The notes under the pieces: model-generated
The model's database searches: none
Told to the model about the DNA's origin: nothing
Seen by the model: the letters and a program-made list of their open reading frames with translations, nothing else
Made by a program: the position numbers and the translations under genes
Shown: piece after piece, positions 44,884 to 53,939 of the stretch
Layout: each line of letters opens with the position of its first letter
Position numbering within the stretch: the first letter of the stretch is position 1
DNA from: Cohaesibacter intestini
GTDB taxonomy: Bacteria > Pseudomonadota > Alphaproteobacteria > Rhizobiales > Cohaesibacteraceae
NCBI RefSeq assembly: GCF_003324485.1
Contig: NZ_QODK01000003.1
Span: 682,001-746,000, forward strand
DNA length: 64,000 bases
Direction: 5' to 3'

Positions 44884-45639
44884 CTAGACATGGCTTTCCG
44901 TGGCTTTGGTGATCAAGCCATGATCCACCATCACCTGCCAGCCTTCTTCCGGCGTATCGACAATGATGAAATGATCGACATCTTTGGGGTTGATGGTCCC
45001 ATATTTGATCAATGTGTCAAAGTTCATGACATTTTCCCAGAAATCCCGCCCATGCAGGATGATCGGCATGCCGGAAATCTTACCCGTCTGCTTGAGAGTA
45101 AGAATGTCAAACAGTTCATCCAGCGTGCCAAAGCCACCCGGGAATGCCACCAGCGCATTGGCCCGCATGGCAAAGTGCATCTTGCGCAAGGCAAAATACT
45201 GGAACTCGAAGCTCAGTGTCGGAGTGACGAACGGATTGATATGCTGCTCGAACGGCAGATCGATATTGAGGCCGATATTCAGGGCACCTGCATCATGGGC
45301 TCCACGATTGGCCGCTTCCATAATGCCCGGCCCGCCACCGGTGCAAATGACATTGCGGTGGGTGCCATTATAGGGGTTCAACGCCCCGCCGCGTTCGGAA
45401 ACGATCCGGCCAAATTCTCGTGCCTGCTGATACTCGATGTGATCCTCGGGTGTCCGCGCACTGCCAAATACAACCACGGTCGACATAATGCCGTGATCGC
45501 GCATGCCCAGATCAGCCTTGGTGAACTCCAGCTCCAACCGCGCACCGCGCAGCTCATCGCGTCGCAAGAAGTCGATATCCTCGTAGGCGAGTTTGTCATT
45601 GTTCATGGTTTTGGAAGGTCGTGGGCGCGCGCTGATCAT
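44884..45639 (-). CDS. LOG family nucleotide-processing protein
   Basis: 251 aa from the ATG at 45639; the open frame reaches 45738, and starts at 45738, 45639 or 45606 are all possible because none has a strong ribosome binding site. Rossmann-like fold with GGGPGIMEAANRGA and FPGGFGTLDELF, the PGGxGTxxE motif of LOG (cytokinin-type nucleoside 5'-monophosphate phosphoribohydrolase) proteins. Bacterial members cleave AMP-like nucleotides. Single gene unit. Confidence 0.82.
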   Translation of the reverse strand: MISARPRPSKTMNNDKLAYEDIDFLRRDELRGARLELEFTKADLGMRDHGIMSTVVVFGSARTPEDHIEYQQAREFGRIVSERGGALNPYNGTHRNVICTGGGPGIMEAANRGAHDAGALNIGLNIDLPFEQHINPFVTPTLSFEFQYFALRKMHFAMRANALVAFPGGFGTLDELFDILTLKQTGKISGMPIILHGRDFWENVMNFDTLIKYGTINPKDVDHFIIVDTPEEGWQVMVDHGLITKATESHV

Positions 45640-45862
45640 GGCTATTGTCCGATTCCGCAGAGATCCTTTGCCAAAAGGAGTGCCTGCAAACAAGGTGGCT
45701 GGAAGATCGTCAGGATGCGCCATGCATGTCAGGGGCATCCAACTTGGGGATCAGTTTGAGGCCACATCGCTGCATTTCGGTAAATGTCTCATAAGTTTGT
45801 TGAAATTCTGCGAAATTGTGGAAAAATCAAAGGAGTAGCAAAGGTGTAGTTAGGGGGAGAGT

Positions 45863-47455
45863 ATGGACGCAACACTCAAATTCTGTGGCGCATCGGGAAC
45901 GGTGACCGGATCCTGTTATCTGGTTCAGACGGCAGGGCACCGTTTCCTCGTTGATTGTGGGCTCTTTCAGGGCACCAAGACAATCAAGGCGCTGAACTAT
46001 GGTGACTTTCCCTTTGATCCGGCATCCATCGATTTCGCACTCCTTACCCACGCCCATATCGATCATGCCGGTTTGCTTCCCAAGCTCTACAAACACGGTT
46101 TCCGCGGCAAGACCTATATGACGGCGGCAACTCAGGATCTGTTGAGCGCCATGCTGCCTGACAGCGGACACATTCAGGAAATGGATGTGATGAATCTCAA
46201 CCGCCGCAACGCCCGTCGCGGCAAACCGCAGATCGAGCCGATTTACACCCAAAAGGATGCAGAAGCCTGCCAGCAGTATTTTGAGCCTGTCGACTATGAA
46301 CAATGGCTCGATATTGGCGGCATACGGGTCAAATACTGGAATGCGGGCCACATTCTTGGCTCTGCCTCAATCGAAATCGAAGTCCCCAGTGACGAGCCTG
46401 ACGAACAAAGCCTGCGTTTGCTCTGGTCCGGGGATCTGGGCCCCAATCACAAGCTGTTCCACCCGGATCCGGGTGCCGCCAGTGATTATGACTATGTGAT
46501 CAGCGAGAGCACCTATGGGGGCCGCGCGCGGCCGGTCGTCACATCCGATGAGAAGCGCCAAATTCTGCTGGAAGAAATTCAGACCGCTTTGAAAGGCGAG
46601 GGGCTACTGCTCATTCCAGCCTTTGCCGTGGAGCGAACTCAGGAATTGCTCGCCGATATCCTTATCCTCCAGAAAAGGGGGGAACTGCGCAATGTGCCAA
46701 TCTTCCTTGACAGTCCCTTGGCGATCAAGGCAACGGAAGTCTTCAAGAAACATGCCGCGTCATTGGAAGATATTGCCGATCATCTCGATGACATCAACAC
46801 TGAGCATATCCGCTTCACCGAAAGCGTCGAGGAAAGCAAGGCTATCAATCGGATCAAGTCCGGCGCGATTATCATGGCCGGCAGCGGCATGTGTGATGCG
46901 GGCCGTATTCGCCACCATATCAAGAACCATATGTGGAACAGCAACACGACGCTGTTGTTGGTTGGCTATCAGGCTGAAGGGTCTCTCGGTCGCCTTCTGC
47001 TCAATGGTGCGCGCAAGGTACGGATTCAGGGCGAAGAGATCCAGATCCGCGGCAAGGTGAAACAAATTGAGACCTATTCCGGCCACGCGGACGAAAATGA
47101 ACTGATCGACTGGATCCGAGATCGTAAGCCCATCCGCCATGGCCTTTATCTCTGTCATGGGGAACAGGAAGCCTCCGAGGCGCTGAAAGCAGCCTTGGTT
47201 GCAGACGGCATGCACGAGGCCTTGATTTCAATTCCGACCATCGATGACGAGGTGCGGTTGTCGCGGGCAGGGCGGCCCGACTTCTTTGCCAATGTCAAAC
47301 ATCGTCTCAAGAAAGCCGACATGGTCGGGTGGGATGCCCACAACGAGTTCGCAGAGTTGCAGATCGACTTGAAAGAGGCGTTCGAACAACTGGCCGACGA
47401 GAAATCCCGCCGTGCACTGGCACGCAAGATTAAACGGGTGCTGGAAGAGAAATAG
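45863..47455 (+). CDS. Metallo-beta-lactamase/beta-CASP RNA-processing-type nuclease
   Basis: 530 aa. Metallo-beta-lactamase core with THAHIDHAG (His63, His65, Asp67, His68), a beta-CASP insert and the RNA-metabolising C-terminal part (SGHADENELIDWI). This is the architecture of CPSF-73-like and KH-less archaeal/bacterial RNases, so it probably cuts RNA. GGGGAG precedes the ATG. Own unit, followed by a 16-bp-stem terminator. Confidence 0.85.
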   Translation: MDATLKFCGASGTVTGSCYLVQTAGHRFLVDCGLFQGTKTIKALNYGDFPFDPASIDFALLTHAHIDHAGLLPKLYKHGFRGKTYMTAATQDLLSAMLPDSGHIQEMDVMNLNRRNARRGKPQIEPIYTQKDAEACQQYFEPVDYEQWLDIGGIRVKYWNAGHILGSASIEIEVPSDEPDEQSLRLLWSGDLGPNHKLFHPDPGAASDYDYVISESTYGGRARPVVTSDEKRQILLEEIQTALKGEGLLLIPAFAVERTQELLADILILQKRGELRNVPIFLDSPLAIKATEVFKKHAASLEDIADHLDDINTEHIRFTESVEESKAINRIKSGAIIMAGSGMCDAGRIRHHIKNHMWNSNTTLLLVGYQAEGSLGRLLLNGARKVRIQGEEIQIRGKVKQIETYSGHADENELIDWIRDRKPIRHGLYLCHGEQEASEALKAALVADGMHEALISIPTIDDEVRLSRAGRPDFFANVKHRLKKADMVGWDAHNEFAELQIDLKEAFEQLADEKSRRALARKIKRVLEEK

Positions 47456-47470
47456 AGCAAAGCGGGACAA

Positions 47471-47506
47471 AGAAAAGCCGCCAGACCGAGGTCTGGCGGC
47501 TTTTCT
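47471..47506. terminator. Bidirectional terminator
   Basis: AGAAAAGCCGCCAGAC (47471-47486) and its perfect complement (47491-47506) flank CGAG. It ends the nuclease gene and the convergent chemoreceptor gene. Confidence 0.92.
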
Positions 47507-47524
47507 TGCATTGGTTGGAATGAT

Positions 47525-49465
47525 TCAGGCTGCGCGGATGCGCTGGATGAAGCTCCCGACCTGCTCGCGTAGCAGGTTCGATTGTTCTCCCAGACGCTGG
47601 GCTGCAACCATCACCTGTTCGGACGATGCACCCGCTTCCTTGGATGCGTCAGAGACAGAATTGATATTGTCGTTGACCAGTTCGGTTCCCTGTGCTGCCT
47701 GATGGATGTTGCCGGCAATTTCATGAGTGGTTGCATTCTGCTCTTCCATGGCAGCAGCAATGGTCGAAGAGATTTCCTCTACCCGCAGAATGACCTGACT
47801 GACATCATTCATCGCTTGTGATGCATGACCGGTTGCGGTCTGGATCTCGTTGATCTGAATGGCAATCTGGTCGGTCGCCTTGGCGGTTTGGCCTGCGAGT
47901 TCCTTCACTTCACCTGCCACGACAGCGAAGCCCTTGCCTGCTTCTCCGGCCCGAGCTGATTCAATTGTCGCATTGAGGGCCAGCAGGTTGGTCTGTTCGG
48001 CAATCGACGAAATCATTTCAACCACCTCTCCAACGCGCGCGGCAATGTCGGTGAGAATCCGAACCTGACTGCTGGTGTCATTGACTTTGCCGACGGCTTC
48101 CTTGGCAGCCAATGACGCTTCAACGATTTGCTTGCTGATCTCGGAGATGGTGCTGGTCATTTCTTCCGCAGCGGTCGCCACGGTCTGCACATTATGCATG
48201 GTTTGCGTCGAGGCGCTGATTGCCGATGTGGCTTCGGTCGAAGTTCGTTCAGCAACTTGCGACATCGTGGTCGCGGTCATGTTGAGATCGCTCGAAGAGC
48301 TTGCAACGCTTTCCACAATGCCGGTCACCTGCCGGTCAAACTCGTCAGCGAGCTGAACCATGAGGGCACGTTTCTCGCGTTCTTGCCTTGCAGCTTTCTC
48401 GGCTTCTTCCGCCTCGAAGGCTTTTTGCGCCCGGACGCTTTCATGCAGTACCGCAGCAATTCGGCATAGCGAGCCGATTTCATCATTGATCTTGCTTTCC
48501 GGCACCTGCGTGTTGAGATTGCCCATGGAAATCTGCTCCATGGCACCGGTGACATTGCGAATGGGACGGGTGATCGACCGAATGACCAGCATGCCGCCAC
48601 CAATCAGGAACAGCGATGTTGCCAATATGATCGACAAGGTCAGCAAGCTGACAAAGGCATCCATATCTGCCTTTTGCGCCATGGCTTTTTGCATTTCGGC
48701 AGTGGTTGCCTCTTCCATCTTCTTGACATCTTCGATTGTTGCCAGATTGGAAATCCGCGCGCTTGCAACCTTTGCCAGAACCATTTGGTCCGCTTGGGTC
48801 CATTCAAGGAATTTCTTCTGATAATCTTCGATCAGTGGCTTGATGTCTTTCTGCACTGACTGCGGAATATCAGACGCCGCAACCGTCGCGTGGAATTCTT
48901 TTACCCGAGCATTGAACGTGTCGACATATTTCGGGTCGCGGCGCAGCATATAGTCTTTCTCGTGCCGCCGAAGCATCAGCATCTTGACCATGGTCTTGTC
49001 GATCGAGATATCGGGATTTTCTTTGCCAAATTCATTCAATTTGGCTTCCACGGTCTTCACCGAAGAGCGCAGTGATCCTTTGAGACCCTCTTTTTCCGAC
49101 AAACCAGAAATCGTGCGCAATTTGGACACTGTTTCTACGTTGGCCAAGGCAATCTTCAACTTGTTTTCCAGATCAGCGTTGGCGTGGGACTCATCCTGGG
49201 TCTTTTCAATATGATGGGTAACGACGGATTGGCCCTGCGCAACAAGGGTTACGTCGTTGGTTAGCAAAAAGAGCTCCAGCTTGGTGGAAACGTCGCGGAT
49301 CACGGCTTCTGTTTCATTGAGATATACGGAGGCCTTTTCGGCACTCAAAGCATGACTTGTTGCCGCATCTTTTTTACTGCTGCCCCAGAAAAATGCGCCT
49401 GACAAAACAGCCAAACCAATGAACCCAATTCCCAGAAGGCTCCAAATTTTGTGTGTTAGTTTCAT
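47525..49465 (-). CDS. Methyl-accepting chemotaxis protein with HBM-type sensor domain
   Basis: 646 aa. First membrane helix about residues 8-28, a periplasmic helical sensor of about 240 residues resembling the HBM (helical bimodular) domain ([20 protein letters not shown]), second helix about 272-294, HAMP domain, then the signalling coiled coil. The hairpin tip reads [24 protein letters not shown], given here in family style over two blocks, and [12 protein letters not shown] follows. Ligands of HBM receptors are organic acids. It ends in RIRAA, with no CheR-binding pentapeptide. Confidence 0.9.
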   Translation of the reverse strand: MKLTHKIWSLLGIGFIGLAVLSGAFFWGSSKKDAATSHALSAEKASVYLNETEAVIRDVSTKLELFLLTNDVTLVAQGQSVVTHHIEKTQDESHANADLENKLKIALANVETVSKLRTISGLSEKEGLKGSLRSSVKTVEAKLNEFGKENPDISIDKTMVKMLMLRRHEKDYMLRRDPKYVDTFNARVKEFHATVAASDIPQSVQKDIKPLIEDYQKKFLEWTQADQMVLAKVASARISNLATIEDVKKMEEATTAEMQKAMAQKADMDAFVSLLTLSIILATSLFLIGGGMLVIRSITRPIRNVTGAMEQISMGNLNTQVPESKINDEIGSLCRIAAVLHESVRAQKAFEAEEAEKAARQEREKRALMVQLADEFDRQVTGIVESVASSSSDLNMTATTMSQVAERTSTEATSAISASTQTMHNVQTVATAAEEMTSTISEISKQIVEASLAAKEAVGKVNDTSSQVRILTDIAARVGEVVEMISSIAEQTNLLALNATIESARAGEAGKGFAVVAGEVKELAGQTAKATDQIAIQINEIQTATGHASQAMNDVSQVILRVEEISSTIAAAMEEQNATTHEIAGNIHQAAQGTELVNDNINSVSDASKEAGASSEQVMVAAQRLGEQSNLLREQVGSFIQRIRAA

Positions 49466-49574
49466 TTGCTTGCTCTTTTGCTTTATTCAGATAAGAAAAA
49501 CTAGGGTCAACACTAAGTGTTTGTTATTAAGGAATGACTAATTATGGAGTTAGGTAATGAAGTTATAACAAATA

Positions 49575-49600
49575 TATATGTCGATAATTGCAGACATATA
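49575..49600. repeat. Inverted repeat in the A/T-rich region upstream of the chemoreceptor
   Basis: TATATGTC (49575-49582) and GACATATA (49593-49600) around a ten-base loop, in a strongly A/T-rich stretch (49500-49620). Could be an operator or an old element boundary. Nothing else is seen in 49466-49700. Confidence 0.4.
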
Positions 49601-49923
49601 ACTATACGTTACATAGTGTGATGCGTTACTACCTGAACGAGATTTTGAGTTCGATTTACGGCCTGCGAATGCTTTGTGTTGGCGTGGTAGATTAAAGTGA
49701 CGCGCCTTTGCCTGCACATCTGAAGGGCCCACATTCCTCTTTCACCTAACAGGGGGCTTGCTGCAACGCGGGTTCCCCACCCCGGCCGGACCGTTCAACA
49801 AAGCTATGGCCAACCGCCTGTATCCGTTCGCGGGCCAATCTCGCGAACCTGTCTCTCTGGCTGACTTCGGAGCGATTGTTATGCCCCATTGATCAGCCCC
49901 ACTTGAGTGGTCCGGTTTGAATG

Positions 49924-50530
49924 TTAGTGCATCGCGGGCCTTGTTTCCATCGGCACGATAGTTTCGGGCGCCGGCGGGCTGTAGCCTAATGCACTGTGTG
50001 GCCGTTTGGTGTTGTAGTGGTGCCTCCATTTCTCGATCAGGATCTGCGCTTCCCTCAAGCTGTAGAATATCTCTCCATTTAAGAACTCGTCTCGGAACCT
50101 TGCATTGAAGCTTTCGCAGTAACCGTTCTCCCAGGGTGATCCCGGCTCGATGTAAGCAGTCCTTGCTCCAACAGCCTTGATCCAATCACGCACGTTCTGG
50201 GCAACGAACTCTGGGCCATTGTCCATTGCCCGGCAGGCAAGCGCAGCGCCGCCGAGAGGGGCGCTTGTCATTGATCTGCCAACCGGCATCTCGCAACAAA
50301 TCAACAATCCGCCGATAGCCATAGCGTCCATACTGCCGAGCCAACTCGATCATGTCCGCCACCAAACGCTCTTCATCGGCGCGTCCTTGTGGCAACCGTC
50401 TTTGCGTTGAACGATGTTGCCCCAGAACACGACAGACACGTCGCTCAGAAACGTTTACTTGGCTGCGGACATGATTGATGCAGGCACGACGGCGAGAAGG
50501 GCTTAGATCCCTCTCGGCGTTGCTTCGCAA
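49924..50530 (-). pseudogene. IS3 orfB (DDE transposase) remnant with central deletion
   Basis: The N-terminal part (CINHVRSQVNVSERRVCRV ... RYGYRRIVDLLRDAGWQIND) and the C-terminal part (DNGPEFVAQNVRDWI ... SPWENGYCESFNARFRDEF) are clear. About 95 residues between INDK and DNGPEF, with the first catalytic Asp, are replaced by about 40 bases similar to the insert in orfA. The transposase cannot be active. Confidence 0.8.
50223..50262. repeat. Hairpin insert copy 2 (in orfB)
   Basis: Plus strand starts CCATTGCCCGGCAGGC and ends GAGAGGGGC, the same ends as copy 1 at 50687. The middle is different but can still fold (GCGC arms). Confidence 0.5.
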
Positions 50531-50609
50531 AGCCTGGCGGTCAGCGGTATTCCCTTTGCAGCTTCAGACAGGATCAGCTTGTCCAGCGTCAGGTCAGAAA
50601 CCGCCTTTC

Positions 50610-50858
50610 TCAAGCGCTCATTCTCCTTCTGGAGCCGTTTGAGTTCCTTGAATTGATCTGTGCCCATTCCACCACACTTCTTCTTCCCATTGACCGGCAG
50701 GCGATTGCAACAATCGCTGAGAGGGGGCGGTAATAGGTTTGCTCAGACACACCGATCTGCTGGATGGCATCAAGACGAGGCATCCCTTGCCCCGTCAAGA
50801 TCTCAACCTGCCGTAACTTCGTGACAATTTCCTCTGGTTTGGGTCGTTTGTTCGCCAT
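50610..50858 (-). pseudogene. IS3 orfA remnant with 38-bp insert
   Basis: Starts MANKRPKPEEIVTKLRQVEI, the helix-turn-helix protein of IS3 elements, and is normal to VSEQTYYR. There an extra about 38 bases shift the frame; the expected continuation (KKKCGGMGTDQFKELKRLQK) is still present downstream in another frame. So the gene was intact before the insert arrived. Confidence 0.75.
50687..50727. repeat. Hairpin insert copy 1 (in orfA)
   Basis: Plus strand starts CCATTGACCGGCAGGC and ends GAGAGGGGG. The centre is a perfect stem GCGATTG (50701-50707) / CAATCGC (50711-50717) with a CAA loop. It adds about 38 bases to orfA compared with the normal IS3 reading frame. Confidence 0.55.
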
Positions 50859-51000
50859 ATCGAATCCACCGTTTCTCTAACTATAACGGTGGACCAATTC
50901 AGTGGGGGAGGATCAGGGGCAGGGCAGTTTTTGAAAGACCTCAAAGTCAATAACGATTTGGTCCGCCAGTATTGCACAAGCTCAAAGGGCAGGGGCTGAT

Positions 51001-51195
51001 ATGATCAGTGCAGAAACTAAAGACCTTATCTACATCGTCGGTCTGGTCGTGACTGTAGCTGGTTTGCATTTCATGCTGCGGGCGCGGGTGATGGTTCTGG
51101 AAGAGCGTGTCAGAGGCTATTCCAAAGCAATCGAGCGCGTCTTTGACAGCCTCAAACGGATTGAGGAAAAGCTGGACGAAAAGGCTGATAAATAG
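51001..51195 (+). CDS. Small membrane/coiled-coil protein, 64 aa (holin-associated type)
   Basis: One hydrophobic helix (LIYIVGLVVTVAGLHFML, residues 9-26), followed by a charged coiled coil (VLEERVRGYSKAIERVF ... RIEEKLDEKADK). Size and layout resemble small phage proteins near lysis genes (XhlA type), but this is by shape only. AGGGG precedes the ATG. It follows one base after the interrupted gene, so both were once in one operon. Confidence 0.55.
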   Translation: MISAETKDLIYIVGLVVTVAGLHFMLRARVMVLEERVRGYSKAIERVFDSLKRIEEKLDEKADK

Positions 51196-51296
51196 TTGTT
51201 CTGGCTTTGTGTTTGTCTGGGTGTTGATCTGAGATCGACACCCAGCATGGCTCAGTGAATAGCCGGAAAACAGTGGAGCCTGGAGTTATCAAGACT

Positions 51297-52496
51297 CTAC
51301 CTAAATCCAGCCACCGTTTGAGTTCTCGACTTGATGACTTTCTTGACGTCATTCTTACCCTGAACCCCATATTTTTGGGGATATGAGTGGATTGCTATTC
51401 TTCGACAATTGGTTGCACAATTGTAAGCCATGACAGTTCTAAACTTCATTTCTGGATCTTGGTACCCGTATCCGAAGCTGAATGGGCAACTGCTTGCGTT
51501 GGCTGGATCGTGGCACCCTCCCAAGTTGTGCCCAACTTCATGGGTAAAGCTCTTGTTGCTGCCTACACATGAATGGTCGGTCACACCAAACGCGGATGAA
51601 GAGTTTGCATTAACATACGCATATCCACAATAGTCGTTCCGGTTGACAATCAAGTGAACCAAATCTGCTTTGTGCTCTTCCCTCAATGTATGAATGCTGT
51701 CAAGAAAACCATCTGACTTTGCCTTCAAGCGATGTAGATCAGTTTTCATAGAAGAAGACTCAGCGTAGGTCTCTACAGAATAGCCGGCGAGATTTAATCT
51801 CGTTTTCAGCCCTGTATTTTTGTAAACACTATTTGCGGTTGCGACTGCCAGCTGTGCATGGCCTTGAATGCTGACAATGGATTTCGCTGCTGATGGGGTA
51901 TAGGCGATATAAATGTCGATGGTACTTGATGCGTTACTAGCATCTGGAGAAACCGAGCCATTGTTATCCTCGTCAGTTGGTGAGGATTTAGGGGGGGCAT
52001 CGGGGTGTTCTTGAGGAAAAGCAGTAGGGTCGATTTCAATGATGGCGTGCGCGTCACCACCTAGTGGACGTATCTCTAGAATCTTATCTCCTGATGTCAC
52101 TGTACCTGTGACCAGTCCGCGATCATCTACGATTATGACTGATTCCGTAGCAGTGATCTGCTCTTTAGGTGCGTCAAAACCTTCCCATCGATAGCTTTCC
52201 TTCGTTCCTTTAAGTTTTTTCATTGATGATTTTATCAATGAATAATCTTGGCCGTCTAAATTAAAAGGCAAGTTGTCTAGTTCAAGCAATCTTGTGTTTA
52301 AAGTTTGAACCTGCACGCTCTTGGCTGTTGGTTTGTTTTTAAGGGCTTCCAAAATTGTTTCTTGCTGTGGAGTAAGATCTGCCCCCGGAGGAAGTGGCTG
52401 AAAAAAACTTGCTGATTGTGCAAACGCACACATGGAAATAGTGCACCCGCCTAATAGCAGTGCTGTAAAAAGTTCCAATTTTAGTGTTTTGATCAT
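51297..52496 (-). CDS. Secreted zinc metalloprotease (reprolysin/M72-like)
   Basis: 399 aa. Signal peptide with cleavage at AFA-QSA (residue 26); a Cys at residue 18 in LLLGGC could instead be a lipobox. A pro-region (to about 190) with an acidic/Pro/Ser linker (HPDAPPKSSPTDEDNNGS) is followed by the catalytic domain, with the zinc site HEVGHNLGGCHD and a Met-turn candidate VMAYNC. This fits metzincins of the M12/M72 kind (peptidyl-Asp metalloendopeptidase-like). Base composition is visibly more A/T-rich than the flanks, a sign of transfer. Cargo of the element next to dusA. Confidence 0.8.
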   Translation of the reverse strand: MIKTLKLELFTALLLGGCTISMCAFAQSASFFQPLPPGADLTPQQETILEALKNKPTAKSVQVQTLNTRLLELDNLPFNLDGQDYSLIKSSMKKLKGTKESYRWEGFDAPKEQITATESVIIVDDRGLVTGTVTSGDKILEIRPLGGDAHAIIEIDPTAFPQEHPDAPPKSSPTDEDNNGSVSPDASNASSTIDIYIAYTPSAAKSIVSIQGHAQLAVATANSVYKNTGLKTRLNLAGYSVETYAESSSMKTDLHRLKAKSDGFLDSIHTLREEHKADLVHLIVNRNDYCGYAYVNANSSSAFGVTDHSCVGSNKSFTHEVGHNLGGCHDPANASSCPFSFGYGYQDPEMKFRTVMAYNCATNCRRIAIHSYPQKYGVQGKNDVKKVIKSRTQTVAGFR

Positions 52497-52698
52497 TGAC
52501 CTCCTCCGCGGTTGGATAATTGCGTAGTATTGATCGTGATGGTATAATATAAAATCGCAACCATTGGTATATATTACATGAATTTACTTATATAGAAAGG
52601 TGGTTTTTGAGCGACGTCGATTTAATCGGCGAATTCATCAGTTCAAAAACCCCGTGGGATGAATTACACGAATACAATTTGTTAGAAGCGATTGGCAT

Positions 52699-53757
52699 TT
52701 AATCAGCAGCTGACCATCCCTCATACTTATCACCCACCTGCCGAATATGCGTATACCGTTTCAAGCTGGACCAAGATCGATGCCCGGTCACTGCTGCTGC
52801 ATGTGGGATGCTGTAGCCCATTTCGAACAGGCGGCTGGTGCCTTCGTGGCGTAGGTCGTGAAACCGCAGATCCTTGATCTCTAGAAACTTGCAGGCCCGC
52901 GTGAAGGCAGCGCTGATGGATCGATGATTATAGGGAAAGATCTGCGGCGTTGTTTTGGACTGCGTTTCAATGATGGTAAGGCAAGGGTCAGGCAGGTCGC
53001 ACCAGACATTGTTGCCGATCTTCTCGCCCGGATTTTTCATGTCGCGCACCAAAATGCGCTTACCTTCCTTGTCCAGATCATCCCACAGGATGGTGCAGAT
53101 TTCTTCCTGCCGCCTTGTCGAGAAGAGCGCAAAGGGAATGATCACTTCCATTGGAATGCTCTGTTTGCGGTATTTGGCTTTCTGGATGAAATGATCGATC
53201 AGGGCGTCCAACTCTTGCAGCGTTGGTCTGCGTTCCCGGCTGGCTGCTCTGCCAGTCAAGCCGAGCCGTTTGGTGACTGCCATGGCGTCTGCGTGGGCCT
53301 GCTTGTCAAGTGGCATGCCCCAGGCAGGGCGGGCGATCGAGAAGATGGCCCCCAAGTGCGACATATAGTTTTGAGCGGTTTGAGGCGAAACGCGCTTGCT
53401 AAGCTCTTCTGCGAAAGCCACAAGCGCCTGACTGTCGATCTCGGCGCAACGCATCGAGGCGATATCATACTCATTTTTGATGGTGTTCAAGACTTGGGTC
53501 TTGGTGCGCCCGATCGCCTTCTGACTGGTGCGAACATATTTGTCGATCGCGTCGGCAAGGGTCTTGCCGGGTTGCTCGTGCAATGCATTTGGCTTTGCCA
53601 GATCAGCTTCGCGACGGACCAACCATTTTTCTGCGATTGCCCTGCGATCAAATGTTTTGTTCTCCCGGTGGACAATTTTGCCATCTCGCTTTATGACGAT
53701 CTGCGCGAGAAAAGCGGTGGTTCCGTTTTTGCGTTTTCGTTGCGATATGGTGCCCAT
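52699..53757 (-). CDS. Tyrosine recombinase/integrase next to dusA
   Basis: 352 aa phage-type integrase. Catalytic residues are visible: first Arg in FSTRRQEEI, H-x-x-R in HDLRHEGTSRLF, His in TGHRSWSS and the Tyr nucleophile in LKRYTHI. An N-terminal SAM-like core-binding domain is at about residues 60-160. It points away from dusA, its start lying about 180 bp from the dusA start, as in islands that integrate into the 5' end of dusA. Its start codon abuts the first of four GGTACAACAT repeats. Confidence 0.9.
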   Translation of the reverse strand: MGTISQRKRKNGTTAFLAQIVIKRDGKIVHRENKTFDRRAIAEKWLVRREADLAKPNALHEQPGKTLADAIDKYVRTSQKAIGRTKTQVLNTIKNEYDIASMRCAEIDSQALVAFAEELSKRVSPQTAQNYMSHLGAIFSIARPAWGMPLDKQAHADAMAVTKRLGLTGRAASRERRPTLQELDALIDHFIQKAKYRKQSIPMEVIIPFALFSTRRQEEICTILWDDLDKEGKRILVRDMKNPGEKIGNNVWCDLPDPCLTIIETQSKTTPQIFPYNHRSISAAFTRACKFLEIKDLRFHDLRHEGTSRLFEMGYSIPHAAAVTGHRSWSSLKRYTHIRQVGDKYEGWSAAD

Positions 53758-53831
53758 GGTACAACATCCTTTTCAGTGCCGTCATAACGGTACAACATCG
53801 GGTTGATTGGTACAACATAGCGGTACAACAT
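53758..53831. repeat. Four direct repeats GGTACAACAT
   Basis: Exact copies at 53758-53767, 53789-53798, 53809-53818 and 53822-53831; steps are 31, 20 and 13 bases. They lie between the integrase start and dusA. They may be arm-type binding sites for the integrase, or operators controlling its gene. Confidence 0.8.
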
Positions 53832-53939
53832 GAGCGAAAATCGCCCTAAATAGGCTGAAAACGCATCAAATTGCCTCTGAATTTTCAACAGAAAAGGCTT
53901 TGTAAGTCATTGGAAAATATGAAAAAACAATATGAAACA

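Larger units (their letters stand above)
49882..50921 (-). mobile_element. Degenerate IS3-family insertion sequence
   Basis: Ends are TGCCCCATTGATCAGCCCC (left, 49882) and, on the opposite strand, TGCCCCTGATCCTCCCCC (right, to 50921), followed on both sides by CCCACT and TGGTCC, so imperfect inverted repeats of about 35 bases with the IS3-type TG...CA tips. 1040 bp, about 0.2 kb short of normal. It contains a broken orfA and orfB. No target duplication is visible (GTTA left, GGGC right). Confidence 0.8.
49701..50999 (+). pseudogene. Gene interrupted by the IS3 element (parts 49701-49880 and 50922-50999)
   Basis: Left part: an open frame from after the TGA at 49698 up to the IS, containing FLFHLTGGLLQRGFPTPAG and MANRLYPFAGQSREPVSLA. 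Right part: GQFLKDLKVNNDLVRQY and then the TGA at 50997. The last full codon on the left ends at 49880 and the right part starts in phase at 50922, so removal of the IS restores one frame. The start is not identified and I do not recognise the product. One base after its stop begins a small membrane gene, as in phage lysis or tail modules. Confidence 0.5.

Noticed and set aside
44857-45759. 300-codon plus-strand frame opposite the LOG gene
   Set aside because: The minus strand has the PGGFGT motif; the plus frame has nothing recognisable.
49742-50185. 147-codon minus-strand frame across the left IS boundary
   Set aside because: It runs through the IS end in a different frame from the transposase and is a by-product.
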